A stretch of 64,000 nucleotides of DNA from Gemmatimonadales bacterium (GCA_036500345.1 DASYCE010000015.1:1-64000), one strand, 5' to 3'. Shown: positions 43,227 to 54,246, counted from the first letter of the stretch. The notes: a model not told the origin generated them from the letters alone. Program-made: numbers and translations.

Positions 43227-45035
43227 TTACTTCCACACGGCGTGTTCGACGCCGCGAATCACATTCGCCGCCGGCTGGTCGAAATCGAAGACGGTGACCT
43301 GGTTGACGCCGTTCCGGATCCACACCCCAGGCAGGTAGAGCGAGAGCTGCGGGCCGATCTGCCAGAATCGCCCCAGCGCATGACCGTTGACCCACACGGC
43401 ACCCTTCCCCCACCCAGTCATGTCGAGATACGTGTCGCCCGGTTTCGTCGTGGTGAACGTGCCGTAGTAGATCGCGGGCCCCGTCGTCGTGCCGGTGGAA
43501 GCGCGGGGCTCCGGTGTGCTGCTCATCGGCAGGGTATAGACGTCCCACCCGGTGAGTTCACGGCCGCCGAGGGTGACCGACTTGGTGATCCCCTTCCGCT
43601 CTCCCCGCAGCGCCTTGGTGAAATTCACCCGACCGCCATTTTCCACCAGGATATCGAGTCGTGCGTCGCCGGCCGGCAGGCGAAGTACCGCGCTATCCTG
43701 GTTGAGCCGGCGATCGAGCGTCGCCTGCAGCTGACCATTCACGTAGATCCGCGCGTAGTCCCGCACATCGCGAATGACCAGTTCACCCTCGAGCGGACCA
43801 GGCACCGTCGTGCGGTACAGGATGTAGCCGTATGACTGTCCGAACGTTTCCATCGAACGCGGCCGGTCGACGTGGGCCGGCTTCGGCAGCATCTGCCAGA
43901 GGGATGTCATCGGTGCCAGTGCGAAGCCGGCGACAGCGACGGTCGAGTCGGTCACCGGAAATGGCGACAGCGGGGATTTCGTGTAGCGCGCGATCAGATC
44001 GCGGAAGGCATAGTACTTGGGAGTCGGCCGCCCCGATTCATCGAGCGCCGCGTCGTAGTCGTAGCTGGTCGTCTGCGGGTGATACTTGCCGTTGTCGATA
44101 TTGGCGCCGTTCATGAAGCCGAACGTGGTGCCGCCGTGGAACATGTACAGGTTGACCGAGTGTCCGTGGCTCAGGATCGTGTCGAGTTCGCTCACCTGCC
44201 TGGTTTCGTCGGTGTGCGCGTGATTGCCGCCCCACTGATCGAACCATCCAGCCCAGTATTCGCCGCTCATCAGCGGTGCACCCGGCCGGAATCGCGCCAG
44301 CCGCGCGAAGGCGCTGTCGCTTTCGCCGACGCCGAAGTTCACGACCGCGGGAAGGTCGGGGAGCGTGCCGGCGCGCAGCTGATAGTCGCCGTCGGCGGTA
44401 TACAGGCGGACGCTGCCGAATCCGGCATGGCGAAGGGCATCGCGCTGCCACGCCATGTAGCTGGTGTCGTGATCGAATGATCCGTACTCGTTCTCGACCT
44501 GCACGGCGATGATCGGTCCGCCGTGCGATGCGAGCAGGGGCGAGAGCTCGCGACCGAGCCGGTCGAGCCAGCGCGACGCTGCGGCGGTGAAGTGCGGATC
44601 GGTGCTCCGGAGGATCATCGTGGAGTCAGCGAGGAGCCACGCCGGATAGCCGCCGAGCTCCCACTCGGCGCAGACGTACGGGCCGGGGCGCAGGATGACG
44701 TGGAGCCCCTCCTGCTGGGCGATGCGGATGTATTCGGCTACGTCGTTCTGTCCGCTGAAGTCGAAATGGCCCGGGGCCGGTTCGTGGAGATTCCAGAAGA
44801 CGTAGGTTGAAATGGTATTGAGTCCCATCGCCCGCGCCTTGCGGAGACGGTCGCGCCACAACTCGCGCGGGATCCTGGCATAGTGCATCTCGCCCGAGAT
44901 GACCTGGAACGGCTGACCGTTGAGTGCGAAATGTCCGTCGATCGACTGCAGCCCCGCCGGTTGCTGGCTCGCGGCCGGTGCGGCGGCAGCCGCGACGATC
45001 GCGATGACGGCGCACAAGCGTGTGACAGGCGGCAT
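43227..45035 (-). CDS. Exported GH35 beta-galactosidase
   Basis: 602 residues with a signal peptide (AVIAIVAAAAAPAASQQ). The GH35 TIM barrel shows ISGEMHYARIPRELWRDRL, the signature RPGPYVCAEWELGGYPAWLL, the predicted acid/base Glu183 in QVENEYGS and the nucleophile Glu259 in MSGEYWAGWFDQWGG. C-terminal jelly-roll domains follow (GRFWQIGPQLSLYLPGVW). Removes terminal beta-galactose from oligosaccharides. Convergent with the M1 gene; its start overlaps the stop of the dehydratase gene by one base. Confidence 0.93.
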   Translation of the reverse strand: MPPVTRLCAVIAIVAAAAAPAASQQPAGLQSIDGHFALNGQPFQVISGEMHYARIPRELWRDRLRKARAMGLNTISTYVFWNLHEPAPGHFDFSGQNDVAEYIRIAQQEGLHVILRPGPYVCAEWELGGYPAWLLADSTMILRSTDPHFTAAASRWLDRLGRELSPLLASHGGPIIAVQVENEYGSFDHDTSYMAWQRDALRHAGFGSVRLYTADGDYQLRAGTLPDLPAVVNFGVGESDSAFARLARFRPGAPLMSGEYWAGWFDQWGGNHAHTDETRQVSELDTILSHGHSVNLYMFHGGTTFGFMNGANIDNGKYHPQTTSYDYDAALDESGRPTPKYYAFRDLIARYTKSPLSPFPVTDSTVAVAGFALAPMTSLWQMLPKPAHVDRPRSMETFGQSYGYILYRTTVPGPLEGELVIRDVRDYARIYVNGQLQATLDRRLNQDSAVLRLPAGDARLDILVENGGRVNFTKALRGERKGITKSVTLGGRELTGWDVYTLPMSSTPEPRASTGTTTGPAIYYGTFTTTKPGDTYLDMTGWGKGAVWVNGHALGRFWQIGPQLSLYLPGVWIRNGVNQVTVFDFDQPAANVIRGVEHAVWK

Positions 45036-45991
45036 CAGATGAATTCCTTCAGCCGACCGAGATCGATGTTGCCGCCGCTCAGCAGCGAAACCACTCGCGC
45101 GTCGGATGGAATAGCGGTTCGATGCGCGAGGAGCGCCGCGGTTGCTGCGGCACCGGCCCCCTCGGCCAGCAACTTGGCGCGCGAAAGGAGCGCCGAGATC
45201 GCCTGGGCGATTTCGGCGTCGGAGACCAGGACCACGTCGTCGACGAGATCGCGGACGATCGGATAGGTCACCTGACCGGCGAACGGCGCCGCCAGCCCGT
45301 CGGCGATCGTCTGGAGCGCGTCGAGGCGGACCGGCTTGCCCGCATCGAGACTGCGGCGCATGGCGGCGGCTCCCTCTGGTTCCACACCGATCACCTTGAT
45401 CGCCGGCTTGGCACGCTTCACCGCGGCGGCGATTCCTGAAATGAGACCGCCGCCACCGATCGGCACGACGATCACGTCGACATCTGGTTGCTGATCGAGA
45501 ATCTCGAGACCGACGGTGCCGGCACCGGCGATGATGGCGTAGTCGTCAAACGGAGGGACCAGCGTGAACCCTTCCGTCGCAGCGAGCTCATCGGCCTTGG
45601 CGAACGCCTCGGCGCTGGTTCCGTGGCGGATGACCGTCGCGCCGTAGCCGGCGCTCGCCGCCGCCTTGCTCTCCGACGCCATCGCTGGCATGACCACGGT
45701 GCAGGCGACTCCCACCGATGCTGCCGACCAGGCGAGGGCTTGGGCATGGTTACCGGCCGAGACGGTGACAACCCCCCGGGCGCGGGCCGCCTGATCGAGT
45801 TGCAGCACGGCGTTGAGCGCGCCTCGCACCTTGAATGACCCGGTCTTCTGCAGCGATTCACATTTCAACGATGCCGTCTGCACCCCGGCCAGCGTCGCAA
45901 TGGTGCGCGACGAAAGGAGCGGGGTGATATGCAGGTGGCCGGCAAGGCGTTCCTGTGCCGCGCGGATGTCGTCGAGCGATGGAGATAGCAT
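45035..45991 (-). CDS. PLP-dependent threonine/serine dehydratase-like enzyme
   Basis: 318 residues, fold-type II PLP enzyme. The Schiff-base Lys is in TGSFKVRGALNA. The phosphate loop GGGGLISGIAAAVK and the SAGNHAQALAW segment are as in catabolic threonine dehydratase or serine racemase. There is no C-terminal ACT domain, so it is not the feedback-regulated IlvA form. It could deaminate threonine or serine, or racemise serine. A second paralogue lies at 59643-60596. Transcribed divergently from the poly-HAMP kinase region; no good ribosome binding site precedes the ATG. Confidence 0.88.
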   Translation of the reverse strand: MLSPSLDDIRAAQERLAGHLHITPLLSSRTIATLAGVQTASLKCESLQKTGSFKVRGALNAVLQLDQAARARGVVTVSAGNHAQALAWSAASVGVACTVVMPAMASESKAAASAGYGATVIRHGTSAEAFAKADELAATEGFTLVPPFDDYAIIAGAGTVGLEILDQQPDVDVIVVPIGGGGLISGIAAAVKRAKPAIKVIGVEPEGAAAMRRSLDAGKPVRLDALQTIADGLAAPFAGQVTYPIVRDLVDDVVLVSDAEIAQAISALLSRAKLLAEGAGAAATAALLAHRTAIPSDARVVSLLSGGNIDLGRLKEFI

Positions 45992-46094
45992 GCGGGCAAC
46001 TTAATGGTTGCCACTGGTGCATTCCCGGCAATCAGCCGATCTTCAAGGGGAGGACTTGAGACGCGTCGGCCCCTGAGGGGCCACCGGCCTTGTA

Positions 46095-46122
46095 TTGCGG
46101 TTTCGGCCCTCATCGATGTAAT
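46095..46122 (+). promoter_or_regulatory. Candidate promoter of the structured leader RNA
   Basis: TTGCGG (46095-46100), 16 bases, then TGTAAT (46117-46122). A start point near 46129 would begin just before the first hairpin of the leader RNA. The match is partial. Confidence 0.35.
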
Positions 46123-46128
46123 GTGTTC

Positions 46129-46240
46129 TCAGAAGGCACCTCCCATCGGTGCCCGCCTTGCCGGACGGATTTCGTGATCCGCCAGTCGAAGGCGCCACGT
46201 GCAGCACCCCCGGGTGCGTCGTGGCGCCTTTGTCGTTTTT
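46129..46240 (+). ncRNA. Structured leader RNA or small RNA with attenuator-like alternative helices
   Basis: Three helices can be drawn. (A) GGCACC 46135-46140 with GGTGCC 46148-46153. (B) CGCCTT 46154-46159 with AAGGCG 46189-46194, enclosing CGGAT/ATCCG (46166-46170 and 46177-46181). (C) AAGGCGCCACG 46189-46199 with CGTGGCGCCTT 46220-46230, continued by GCACC/GGTGC inside, followed by TTTGTCGTTTTT. Helices B and C share 46189-46194 and exclude each other, and C looks like an intrinsic terminator. I do not recognise a known riboswitch class. It is either a leader of the kinase operon or a free-standing sRNA. Confidence 0.6.
46189..46240 (+). terminator. Intrinsic-terminator-like hairpin upstream of the poly-HAMP kinase
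   Basis: An 11-bp perfect stem (46189-46199 with 46220-46230) with an inner GC-rich extension. The T-rich tail TTTGTCGTTTTT is interrupted, with the T5 run at 46236-46240. It lies 112 bases before the kinase ATG, so transcription of the kinase from the upstream promoter would have to pass it. Confidence 0.65.
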
Positions 46241-46285
46241 CGGTATGTCGCGCAGTATCGCCGCGGGCAGTTGAGCCGGCGACAC

Positions 46286-46305
46286 GCGGGATGTCGCGGG
46301 ATGTC
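46286..46305 (+). repeat. Tandem 10-bp direct repeat (possible operator)
   Basis: GCGGGATGTC occurs twice back to back (46286-46295 and 46296-46305), one helical turn apart, 46 bases before the kinase ATG. In the rest of this 360-bp gap I saw nothing except the structured RNA and a GGCCCC-TGA-GGGGCC inverted repeat at 46068-46082. Confidence 0.5.
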
Positions 46306-46351
46306 AATGCCTGGCGCGCTCCCCGCCGCGCCCGGTCCATGAGGATGATCG

Positions 46352-49300
46352 ATGCCACGAGCCAGCAGGACATCAAGCGCCAGCGCGGTGATGGAAGAGG
46401 TCGAACCATCGTCGCTCGATCGTGTACGCCTTCTTGAGGCGCTGCAGCGAATGCGTGGAGGCGACTTCACCGTCCGCCTCCCGGGTGACTGGACTCTCGT
46501 CGATGGAAAGATCGCCGACACCTTCAATGAGATCGTGGCGGCAAACGAGAAGATGGCGATTGAACTCAAGCGGCTCGGGCAGGTGGTCGGACGGGAGGGG
46601 AAGACGCGGGAGCGCGCCAAGTTCGAGCACTCCCGCGGTTCATGGGGCGAAATGGAAGCGTCGGTCAACGGCCTGGTCGACGACCTGCTGCGTCCCACCA
46701 CCGAAGTCACCGACGCCATCGCCGCCGTGGCGCAGGGGCACCTGACCAAGACGATCCGCCTCGACGTCGACGGCCGCCCGCTCGAGGGAGAGTTCCTCCG
46801 GTCCGCCACGATCGTCAACACGATGATCCAGCAACTCGGCGTCTTCACCTCCGAAGTGACCCGCGTCGCGCGGGAAGTCGGATCCGACGGCAAGCTCGGT
46901 GGCCAGGCTCAGGTGCTCGGCGTGAGCGGCGTCTGGAAGGATCTGACCGAGTCAGTCAACTCGATGGCGAGCAACCTCACCGCGCAGGTCCGCAACATCT
47001 CCGAAGTCACCATCGCCGTTGCCAGCGGCGACCTGTCACGCAAGATCACGGTGGACGTCCGCGGCGAGATCCTGCAGCTCAAGGAAGCGATCAACACGAT
47101 GGTCGACCAGCTGCGGTCGTTCGCGTCGGAAGTGACGCGGGTGGCACGCGAGGTCGGCACCGAAGGGAAGCTCGGCGGGCAGGCCGTGGTCCCTGGTGTG
47201 GCGGGGACGTGGAAGGACCTCACCGACAGCGTCAACGCGATGGCCGGCAACCTCACGGCGCAGGTTCGCAACATCGCGGAAGTCACGACGGCGGTCGCGC
47301 GCGGCGACCTGTCGCGCAAGATCACGGTGAACGTGAGCGGCGAGATCCTCGCGCTCAAGGACACCATCAACACGATGGTCGATCAGCTCAATGCCTTTGC
47401 CGGTGAAGTGACCCGCGTCGCACGCGAAGTCGGCACCGAAGGAAAGCTGGGCGGTCAGGCCCAGGTGCTCGGCGTTGGCGGCACGTGGAAGGACCTCACC
47501 GACAACGTCAACTTCATGGCGAGCAACCTGACCGCACAGGTGCGCAACATTGCCGAGGTCGCCACGGCGATCGCCCGCGGCGACCTGTCGAAGAAGATCA
47601 CCGTGAATGTGAGCGGCGAAATCCTGCAACTCAAGGAAACGCTCAACACGATGGTCGACCAGCTCAACGGCTTCGCGTCCGAGGTCACCCGCGTGGCTCG
47701 CGAGGTCGGAACGGAAGGGCGCCTCGGCGGGCAGGCCGCGGTCCCCGGCGTGGCCGGGACCTGGAAGGATCTCACCGACAACGTCAACCTGCTCGCCGCA
47801 AACCTGACGACCCAGGTGCGCAACATCGCCGAAGTGACCACCGCGGTGGCGCGCGGCGACCTCTCGCGCAAGATCACGGTCGACGTGAAGGGCGAAGTGC
47901 TCGAGCTCAAGATCACCATCAACACGATGGTCGATCAGCTCAACTCCTTCGCCGCCGAAGTGACCCGTGTCGCGCGCGAAGTCGGTACCGAAGGGAAGCT
48001 TGGCGGGCAGGCGCAGGTGGGCGGTGTCGCCGGCACGTGGAAGGACCTGACGGATAGCGTCAACTCGATGGCGAGCAACCTCACCGGGCAGGTGCGCAAC
48101 ATCGCCGAAGTCGCGACGGCGGTGGCGCGCGGCGACCTCTCACGCAAGATCACCGTCGACGTGAAGGGCGAAATCCTCGAGCTCAAGGACACGCTCAATA
48201 CGATGGTCGATCAGCTCAACGCCTTCGCCTCCGAAGTGACGCGCGTGGCCCGCGAAGTCGGTACCGACGGCCGTCTCGGCGGGCAGGCGCTGGTGCCGGG
48301 CGTGGGCGGGACGTGGAAGGACCTCACCGACAGCGTCAATTTCATGGCCAGCAACCTGACGGCGCAGGTCCGCAACATCGCCGAGGTGGCGACGGCGATC
48401 GCGAACGGCGACCTGTCGAAGAAGATCACCGTCGACGTGAGCGGCGAGATCCTGGAACTCAAGGACACGCTCAACACGATGGTCGATCAGCTGAACGCGT
48501 TCGCCTCGGAAGTGACCCGTGTGGCGCGCGAAGTCGGAACGGAAGGGAAGCTCGGCGGGCAGGCACAGGTCCCCGGGGTCGCCGGCACGTGGAAGGGGCT
48601 CACCGACAACGTCAATTTCATGGCGGGCAACCTCACTGCCCAGGTCCGCAACATCGCCGAAGTGACAACAGCCGTCGCGCGCGGCGATCTCTCGCGCAAG
48701 ATCACGGTGAATGTCAGCGGCGAAATTCTCGCGCTCAAGAACACCATCAACACGATGGTCGACCAGCTCAACGGCTTTGCCGGTGAGGTCACCCGTGTGG
48801 CGCGCGAAGTCGGCACCGAAGGAAAGCTGGGCGGCCAGGCCGAAGTGCCGGGCGTCGCTGGCACGTGGAAGGATCTCACCGACAGCGTCAATTCGATGGC
48901 GAGCAACCTGACGGCGCAGGTGCGCAACATCGCCGAGGTGACGATCGCAGTGGCGAGCGGCGACCTCTCCAAGAAAATCACGGTCGACGTGCGCGGCGAA
49001 CTGCTCCAGCTCAAGGAAGGGATCAACACGATGGTGGAGCAGCTGCGGTCGTTCGCGGCTGAGGTCACCCGCGTGGCTCGTGAGGTGGGAACGGATGGGA
49101 AACTCGGCGGTCAGGCAGTCGTCTCGGGCGTGGCCGGCACGTGGAAGGACCTCACCGACAACGTCAACCTCCTCGCCGCCAACCTGACAACCCAGGTGCG
49201 CAACATCGCGGAAGTCACCACGGCGGTGGCGCGCGGCGACCTGTCGCGCAAGATCACCGTCGACGTGAAGGGAGAGATTCTCGAGCTCAAGCTGACGATC

Positions 49301-52300
49301 AACACGATGGTCGATCAGCTCAACGCCTTCGCGGCCGAGGTGACCCGCCTCGCGCGTGAAGTGGGAACGGAAGGGAAACTCGGCGGTCAGGCGAAAGTGC
49401 CGGGGGTTGCCGGCACGTGGAAGGATCTTACCGACAACGTCAACGTCATGGCCGCCAACCTGACTGAGCAGGTGCGCGGCATCGTGAAGGTCGTGACCGC
49501 CGTCGCGAACGGCGATCTCAAGCCGAAACTGACGGTGAACGCCAAGGGTGAGGTCGCGGCGCTCGCCGAGACGATCAACGACATGACCGGCACATTGGCG
49601 ACCTTCGCCGACCAGGTGACGACGGTCGCCCGCGAGGTCGGCGTCGAAGGACGCCTCGGCGGCCAGGCCAACGTGCCGGGCGCGGCAGGGACGTGGAAGG
49701 ACCTTACCGGCAATGTCAATCTTCTGGCGGCCAACCTGACCACGCAGGTCCGTTCGATCGCGGAAGTGGCAACGGCGGTGACGCAGGGCGATCTCACCCG
49801 CTCGATCCAGGTGGAAGCGCGCGGCGAGGTGGCGGAGCTCAAGGACAACATCAACACGATGATCGACAACCTGCGGTTGACCACCGACCGCAACACCGAA
49901 CAGGACTGGCTCAAGACCAATCTCGCGCGCCTCACCGGCGTGCTGCAGGGACAACGCGATCTTCGCACCGCGGGGAAGGTGCTCCTCTCCGAACTGGTGC
50001 CGCTGGTCAACGCCCACCAGGGCGTCCTCTACCAGGTGCGCGATGACGACCCGCCGGGACTCGCACTGCTCGCCTCATACGCCGACGCGCATCACGGGGG
50101 ATTCCCGTCCCAACTCGGGATGGGCGAGGGTTTCGTGGGGCAATGCGCCGCTGATCAGCGCCGCATCCTGATCACCGCAGTCCCCACCGACGCGGTTCGG
50201 GTGCATTCGACGTTTGTCGAGACGCTGCCGCGGTCGATCATCGTGGTGCCGGTGGTCTTCGAAGGGCGGATCAAGGCGGTGCTGAGCGTCGCCTCGCTCA
50301 CGGAGTTCGTGCCGTCACACCTCGCGCTCCTCGACCAGCTCACCAGCAGCATCGCGATCGTGCTCAACAGCATCGAGGCGTCGATGCAGACGGAAGGGCT
50401 GCTCAAGCAGTCGCAGCAGCTCGCCACCGAACTGCAGACGCAGCAGGTCGAGCTGCAACAGACCAACGAACAGCTGGCGCTCAAGGCGCAGCAGCTGGCG
50501 GAGCAGAACGCCGAGGTCGAGCGGAAGAACCAGGAAATCGAACAGGCGCGCCGCGCGGTCGAGGAGAAGGCAACCGAACTCGCGCTCACGTCGAAGTACA
50601 AGTCCGAGTTCCTGGCGAACATGTCACACGAGCTGCGCACGCCGCTCAACAGCATCCTGATCCTCGGCCAGCAGCTGTCGGAGAATTCGGAAGGAAACCT
50701 GCAGCCACGGCAGGTCGAGTTTGCCAGGACGATCCACGGCGCCGGCACCGACCTGCTCAACCTCATCACCGATATTCTCGACCTGTCCAAGATCGAATCC
50801 GGCACGGTGACGGTGATGGCGGAGGAAGTCGTCGTCGCCGCCGTCCTCGACGCGATTGCCCGGCCGTTCCGTCACGAAGCGGAGGCACGCAACCTCTCGC
50901 TCGACGTGCAGCTCGACCCAACGACCGGCAGCACGATCGTCACCGATGCGAAGCGGCTGCAGCAGGTGCTGAAGAACCTCCTGTCGAACGCCTTCAAGTT
51001 CACCGAACAGGGCGGCGTCCGGCTGCGCGTCGGGCCGGCGTCGAGCGGGTGGAATGTCGAACATCCGGTGCTGTCGCATGCGCCGCGCGTGATCGCCTTC
51101 GAGGTCGCCGACACCGGCATCGGGATCGCGCAGGACAAGCAGCGGATCATCTTCGAGGCGTTCCAGCAGGCTGACGCCGGAACAAGCCGCAAATACGGCG
51201 GTACCGGTCTCGGCCTCGCCATCAGCCGCGAACTTTCCTCGCTGCTCGGCGGCGAGATCCAGCTGCGCAGCATGCCCGGTGTGGGCAGCACCTTCACCCT
51301 CTACCTGCCGGTGGCATACGCCGGCGCCTCGGAGAACGGAGCGGAAGAGCGGCCGGTTGGACACGGACCGTTCGTTCCGGTGCGCGTCATCGACCGCGCC
51401 ATCGAGCCGGTCCCGGATGATCGGCACGGGGTCGTTGCCGGCGACACGGTGCTGCTCATCGTGGAGGACGATCCCCACTATGCACGGATTCTCCTCGACG
51501 AAGCCCACCAGCAGGGGTTCAAGGTGCTGGTTGCGAGCGGCGGCGCCGAAGCATTGGCACTTGCCCGGGAGTTCCACCCGACCGCGGTGTCACTCGACGT
51601 CTTCCTTCCCGACATGCTCGGGTGGACCGTCCTGAACCAGCTCAAGCAGGATCCGACGTTGCGGCACATCCCGGTGCAGATCGTCACCCTCGACGAGGAT
51701 CGCCAGCACGGTCTGGCGTGCGGTGCCTTTGCGTTCCTGCCCAAGCCGACGACGTCGGAAGGGCTGCAGGCGGCCTTTGCGCGGATCCGCGAGTATGCGG
51801 TGCCGCGCTCGAGGCGATTGCTCGTGGTCGAGGACAATCCGGCGGAGCAGGTGAGCATCATCGAACTCCTGCGCCACGACGACATCGAGATCGCAACGGC
51901 AGCCTCCGGCGGCGAGGCACTGGCGACACTGCGGCGCGAGCCGTACGATTGCGCGGTGCTCGATCTCCGGCTCCCCGACATGTCGGGATTCGAAGTCCTC
52001 GAGCACATTCGCGACGATGCGCATCTCCGCGAACTGCCGGTGGTGGTCTTTACCGGAAAGGAGCTGTCGCCCGACGAAGACGCCCGGCTTCGTACGCTGG
52101 CGCGAAGTGTCGTGGTCAAGGGTGTCGAATCGCCCGAGCGGTTGCTCGACGAGACGGCGCTTTTCCTGCATCGCGTCGTGCACCAGCTTCCGCCGGAGAA
52201 GCAGCGGATGCTCGAACGACTCCATCGCGGTGACGACGACCTCGTGGGCAAGAAGGTGCTGGTGGTCGATGACGACATCCGCAATATCTTTGCACTGAGC

Positions 52301-52615
52301 AGCGTCCTCGAGCGGCGCGGAATGGAAGTGCTCACGGCGGGGACCGGGCACGAAGCGATTGCCACGCTCGGGCACACCGCCGACATTGCGATCGTCCTGA
52401 TGGATATCATGATGCCGGAAATGGACGGCTACCAGACGATGCACGCGATTCGCGAGAATCCCGAGTTGCGGCGCCTGCCGATCGTGGCGCTGACCGCCAA
52501 GGCGATGAAAGGCGACCGCGAGAAGTGCCTCGAGGCGGGTGCCTCGGACTACCTCGCCAAGCCGGTCAATACCGAGCAGCTCCTGTCGGCACTCCGACTC
52601 TGGCTGCACCGTTGA
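46352..52615 (+). CDS. Giant soluble poly-HAMP hybrid histidine kinase with three receiver domains
   Basis: 2087 residues, no signal peptide or membrane helix, so predicted cytoplasmic. After a divergent N-terminus (1-167), eleven 92-residue units follow (about 168-1180). Each unit holds two HAMP-like halves: [19 protein letters not shown]...[11 protein letters not shown] and [26 protein letters not shown]. This is the arrangement of fungal group III (Nik1/Os-1) kinases, much extended. Then: GAF (about 1195-1345), Gln/Glu-rich coiled coil, HisKA with His1426 ([13 protein letters not shown]), HATPase ([26 protein letters not shown]), and three REC domains (about 1697-1815, 1822-1940, 1967-2085), each with the phospho-Asp. 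TTGA overlap with the next kinase. Confidence 0.92.
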   Translation: MPRASRTSSASAVMEEVEPSSLDRVRLLEALQRMRGGDFTVRLPGDWTLVDGKIADTFNEIVAANEKMAIELKRLGQVVGREGKTRERAKFEHSRGSWGEMEASVNGLVDDLLRPTTEVTDAIAAVAQGHLTKTIRLDVDGRPLEGEFLRSATIVNTMIQQLGVFTSEVTRVAREVGSDGKLGGQAQVLGVSGVWKDLTESVNSMASNLTAQVRNISEVTIAVASGDLSRKITVDVRGEILQLKEAINTMVDQLRSFASEVTRVAREVGTEGKLGGQAVVPGVAGTWKDLTDSVNAMAGNLTAQVRNIAEVTTAVARGDLSRKITVNVSGEILALKDTINTMVDQLNAFAGEVTRVAREVGTEGKLGGQAQVLGVGGTWKDLTDNVNFMASNLTAQVRNIAEVATAIARGDLSKKITVNVSGEILQLKETLNTMVDQLNGFASEVTRVAREVGTEGRLGGQAAVPGVAGTWKDLTDNVNLLAANLTTQVRNIAEVTTAVARGDLSRKITVDVKGEVLELKITINTMVDQLNSFAAEVTRVAREVGTEGKLGGQAQVGGVAGTWKDLTDSVNSMASNLTGQVRNIAEVATAVARGDLSRKITVDVKGEILELKDTLNTMVDQLNAFASEVTRVAREVGTDGRLGGQALVPGVGGTWKDLTDSVNFMASNLTAQVRNIAEVATAIANGDLSKKITVDVSGEILELKDTLNTMVDQLNAFASEVTRVAREVGTEGKLGGQAQVPGVAGTWKGLTDNVNFMAGNLTAQVRNIAEVTTAVARGDLSRKITVNVSGEILALKNTINTMVDQLNGFAGEVTRVAREVGTEGKLGGQAEVPGVAGTWKDLTDSVNSMASNLTAQVRNIAEVTIAVASGDLSKKITVDVRGELLQLKEGINTMVEQLRSFAAEVTRVAREVGTDGKLGGQAVVSGVAGTWKDLTDNVNLLAANLTTQVRNIAEVTTAVARGDLSRKITVDVKGEILELKLTINTMVDQLNAFAAEVTRLAREVGTEGKLGGQAKVPGVAGTWKDLTDNVNVMAANLTEQVRGIVKVVTAVANGDLKPKLTVNAKGEVAALAETINDMTGTLATFADQVTTVAREVGVEGRLGGQANVPGAAGTWKDLTGNVNLLAANLTTQVRSIAEVATAVTQGDLTRSIQVEARGEVAELKDNINTMIDNLRLTTDRNTEQDWLKTNLARLTGVLQGQRDLRTAGKVLLSELVPLVNAHQGVLYQVRDDDPPGLALLASYADAHHGGFPSQLGMGEGFVGQCAADQRRILITAVPTDAVRVHSTFVETLPRSIIVVPVVFEGRIKAVLSVASLTEFVPSHLALLDQLTSSIAIVLNSIEASMQTEGLLKQSQQLATELQTQQVELQQTNEQLALKAQQLAEQNAEVERKNQEIEQARRAVEEKATELALTSKYKSEFLANMSHELRTPLNSILILGQQLSENSEGNLQPRQVEFARTIHGAGTDLLNLITDILDLSKIESGTVTVMAEEVVVAAVLDAIARPFRHEAEARNLSLDVQLDPTTGSTIVTDAKRLQQVLKNLLSNAFKFTEQGGVRLRVGPASSGWNVEHPVLSHAPRVIAFEVADTGIGIAQDKQRIIFEAFQQADAGTSRKYGGTGLGLAISRELSSLLGGEIQLRSMPGVGSTFTLYLPVAYAGASENGAEERPVGHGPFVPVRVIDRAIEPVPDDRHGVVAGDTVLLIVEDDPHYARILLDEAHQQGFKVLVASGGAEALALAREFHPTAVSLDVFLPDMLGWTVLNQLKQDPTLRHIPVQIVTLDEDRQHGLACGAFAFLPKPTTSEGLQAAFARIREYAVPRSRRLLVVEDNPAEQVSIIELLRHDDIEIATAASGGEALATLRREPYDCAVLDLRLPDMSGFEVLEHIRDDAHLRELPVVVFTGKELSPDEDARLRTLARSVVVKGVESPERLLDETALFLHRVVHQLPPEKQRMLERLHRGDDDLVGKKVLVVDDDIRNIFALSSVLERRGMEVLTAGTGHEAIATLGHTADIAIVLMDIMMPEMDGYQTMHAIRENPELRRLPIVALTAKAMKGDREKCLEAGASDYLAKPVNTEQLLSALRLWLHR
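46853..49888 (+). repeat. Eleven tandem 276-bp repeats encoding HAMP units
   Basis: The codons for [10 protein letters not shown] recur at 46853, 47129, 47405, 47681, 47957, 48233, 48509, 48785, 49061, 49337 and 49613, each exactly 276 bases apart with no indel between units. Units 1-9 are very similar in DNA, while units 10 and 11 diverge ([18 protein letters not shown]). This indicates duplication within the gene with homogenisation of the central copies. Confidence 0.92.
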
Positions 52616-54246
52616 GCACGACCACGGCGGGGGCGACCGACAGGGCCAACATCCTCCTGGTCGACGACCAGCCGGGGAAGCTGCTCACCTACGAAGCGAT
52701 CCTGAGCGACCTGGGGGAGAACCTCCTCAAGGCGACGTCGGGGAAGGAAGCGCTCGAGCACCTGCTCAAGCACGACATCACCGTTGTGCTGATGGATGTC
52801 AGCATGCCGGAGATCGACGGCTTCGAACTGGCCGAGATCATCCGGCAGCATCCGCGCTTCCAGAAGACGGCGATCATCTTCGTCTCGGCGGTGCACCTGA
52901 CCGACCTGGACCGGGTCAAGGGATATGCGTCGGGCGCAGTCGACTATCTCTCCGTCCCGGTCATTCCCGAACTCCTTCGGGCCAAGGTCAGCGTCTTCAC
53001 CGAGTTGTACCGGTCGACGCGCGAAGCGGAGCGGCTCAACCGCGAACTCGAACAGCGCGTCGCCGAGCGGACCGCCGAACTGGAAGCGTCGTCCCTCAAG
53101 CTCGCCGAGCTTGCCGACAAGCTGCGCGAGGCGGACCGCCGCAAGGACGAGTTCCTGGCGCTGCTCGCGCACGAGCTGCGGAATCCGCTGGCACCGGTCC
53201 GCAACGCCGTGAGCATCATGCATCTCAAGGGCTCACTCGATCCCGATCTTCAGTGGTGTCGCGACGTGATCGAGCGGCAGGCAAACCAGCTGACGCGCCT
53301 GGTCGACGATCTCCTCGATGTGTCGCGGATCACGCAGGGGAAGATCAAGCTGCGGCTCGAACCGGTCGACCTTGCCGACGTGGTCCGAGCGGCCGTGGAG
53401 ATGAGCCGGCCGGTGATCGACGCGCAGCATCACACGCTCTCGGTGGCGCTTCCGGAGCATCCGGTCCTGGTCAACGGTGATCAGGCGCGGCTGACACAGG
53501 TGATTGCCAACCTCCTCAACAACGCCGCGAAGTATCAGGCCGACGGGGGACGCATCGACCTGGTGGTCAACGCCGAGCCGGGGCTCGCGGTGATCTCGGT
53601 GAAGGACCGGGGGATCGGGATCGCGCCGGCGGTGCAGACGCAGATCTTCGAGCTGTTCGCTCAGGGCGAACGCCCGGCAGACCGCCAGCAGGGCGGACTT
53701 GGTGTCGGCCTCTCGCTGGTCAAGACGTTGGTGGAGATGCATGGCGGGAGCGTACGTGCGGCGAGCCGCGGCCTCGGACGCGGCAGCGAGTTCACCATCG
53801 CGCTGCCGCGGCTCGCAGAAGCCGCCGAGCGACCGGGGCGCGAGAGTGCCGGGGCGCCGGAAGCGGCGGGGCAGCACCACATTCTTGTCGTCGATGACAA
53901 TCGTGACGCGGCAGATTCGCTCGCCATGCTGCTGCGACTCGACGGGCACCAGGTCACCGTGGCACACGACGGACACCGGGCGCTTGAGCTCGCGCGGCAG
54001 GAGCGTCCGGCGATCGTCCTGCTCGACATCGGACTCCCGGGAATGGATGGGTACGAGGTCTGCCGGCAGGTGCGGCAGGAACAGCTTGGTGTCGGGTTGA
54101 TCGTCGCGATGACCGGCTACGGCCAGGAACGGGACAAGCAGCGGGCGCGCGACGCCGGTTTTGATGCGCACACCGTCAAGCCGGTCGACGTCTCCGAACT
54201 CAAGCGCCTGCTGGGCGGCGCGCCAGGCGGATTGCAGCGCGCCTGA
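52612..54246 (+). CDS. Hybrid histidine kinase REC-HisKA-HATPase-REC
   Basis: 544 residues, soluble. The TTG start is inferred from a 4-bp TTGA overlap with the giant kinase and the immediate approach to the first domain. REC1 (about 16-135): [24 protein letters not shown]; its usual KP lysine is replaced (YLSVPVIPE). Coiled coil, then HisKA with His187 ([13 protein letters not shown]) and HATPase ([26 protein letters not shown]). REC2 (about 425-540): [38 protein letters not shown]. It probably receives or shares signals with the giant kinase. No DNA-binding output gene is adjacent. Confidence 0.9.
   Translation: MSTTTAGATDRANILLVDDQPGKLLTYEAILSDLGENLLKATSGKEALEHLLKHDITVVLMDVSMPEIDGFELAEIIRQHPRFQKTAIIFVSAVHLTDLDRVKGYASGAVDYLSVPVIPELLRAKVSVFTELYRSTREAERLNRELEQRVAERTAELEASSLKLAELADKLREADRRKDEFLALLAHELRNPLAPVRNAVSIMHLKGSLDPDLQWCRDVIERQANQLTRLVDDLLDVSRITQGKIKLRLEPVDLADVVRAAVEMSRPVIDAQHHTLSVALPEHPVLVNGDQARLTQVIANLLNNAAKYQADGGRIDLVVNAEPGLAVISVKDRGIGIAPAVQTQIFELFAQGERPADRQQGGLGVGLSLVKTLVEMHGGSVRAASRGLGRGSEFTIALPRLAEAAERPGRESAGAPEAAGQHHILVVDDNRDAADSLAMLLRLDGHQVTVAHDGHRALELARQERPAIVLLDIGLPGMDGYEVCRQVRQEQLGVGLIVAMTGYGQERDKQRARDAGFDAHTVKPVDVSELKRLLGGAPGGLQRA

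Noticed and set aside
46853-49888. A mobile element or CRISPR-like array
   Set aside because: The repeat units are 276 bp, in frame, without spacers, and encode HAMP domains.
48140-50017. A minus-strand open frame of about 625 codons opposite the HAMP repeats
   Set aside because: It repeats every 276 bases exactly as the kinase gene does, so it is the mirror of the HAMP codons. It has no ribosome binding site or separate domain.
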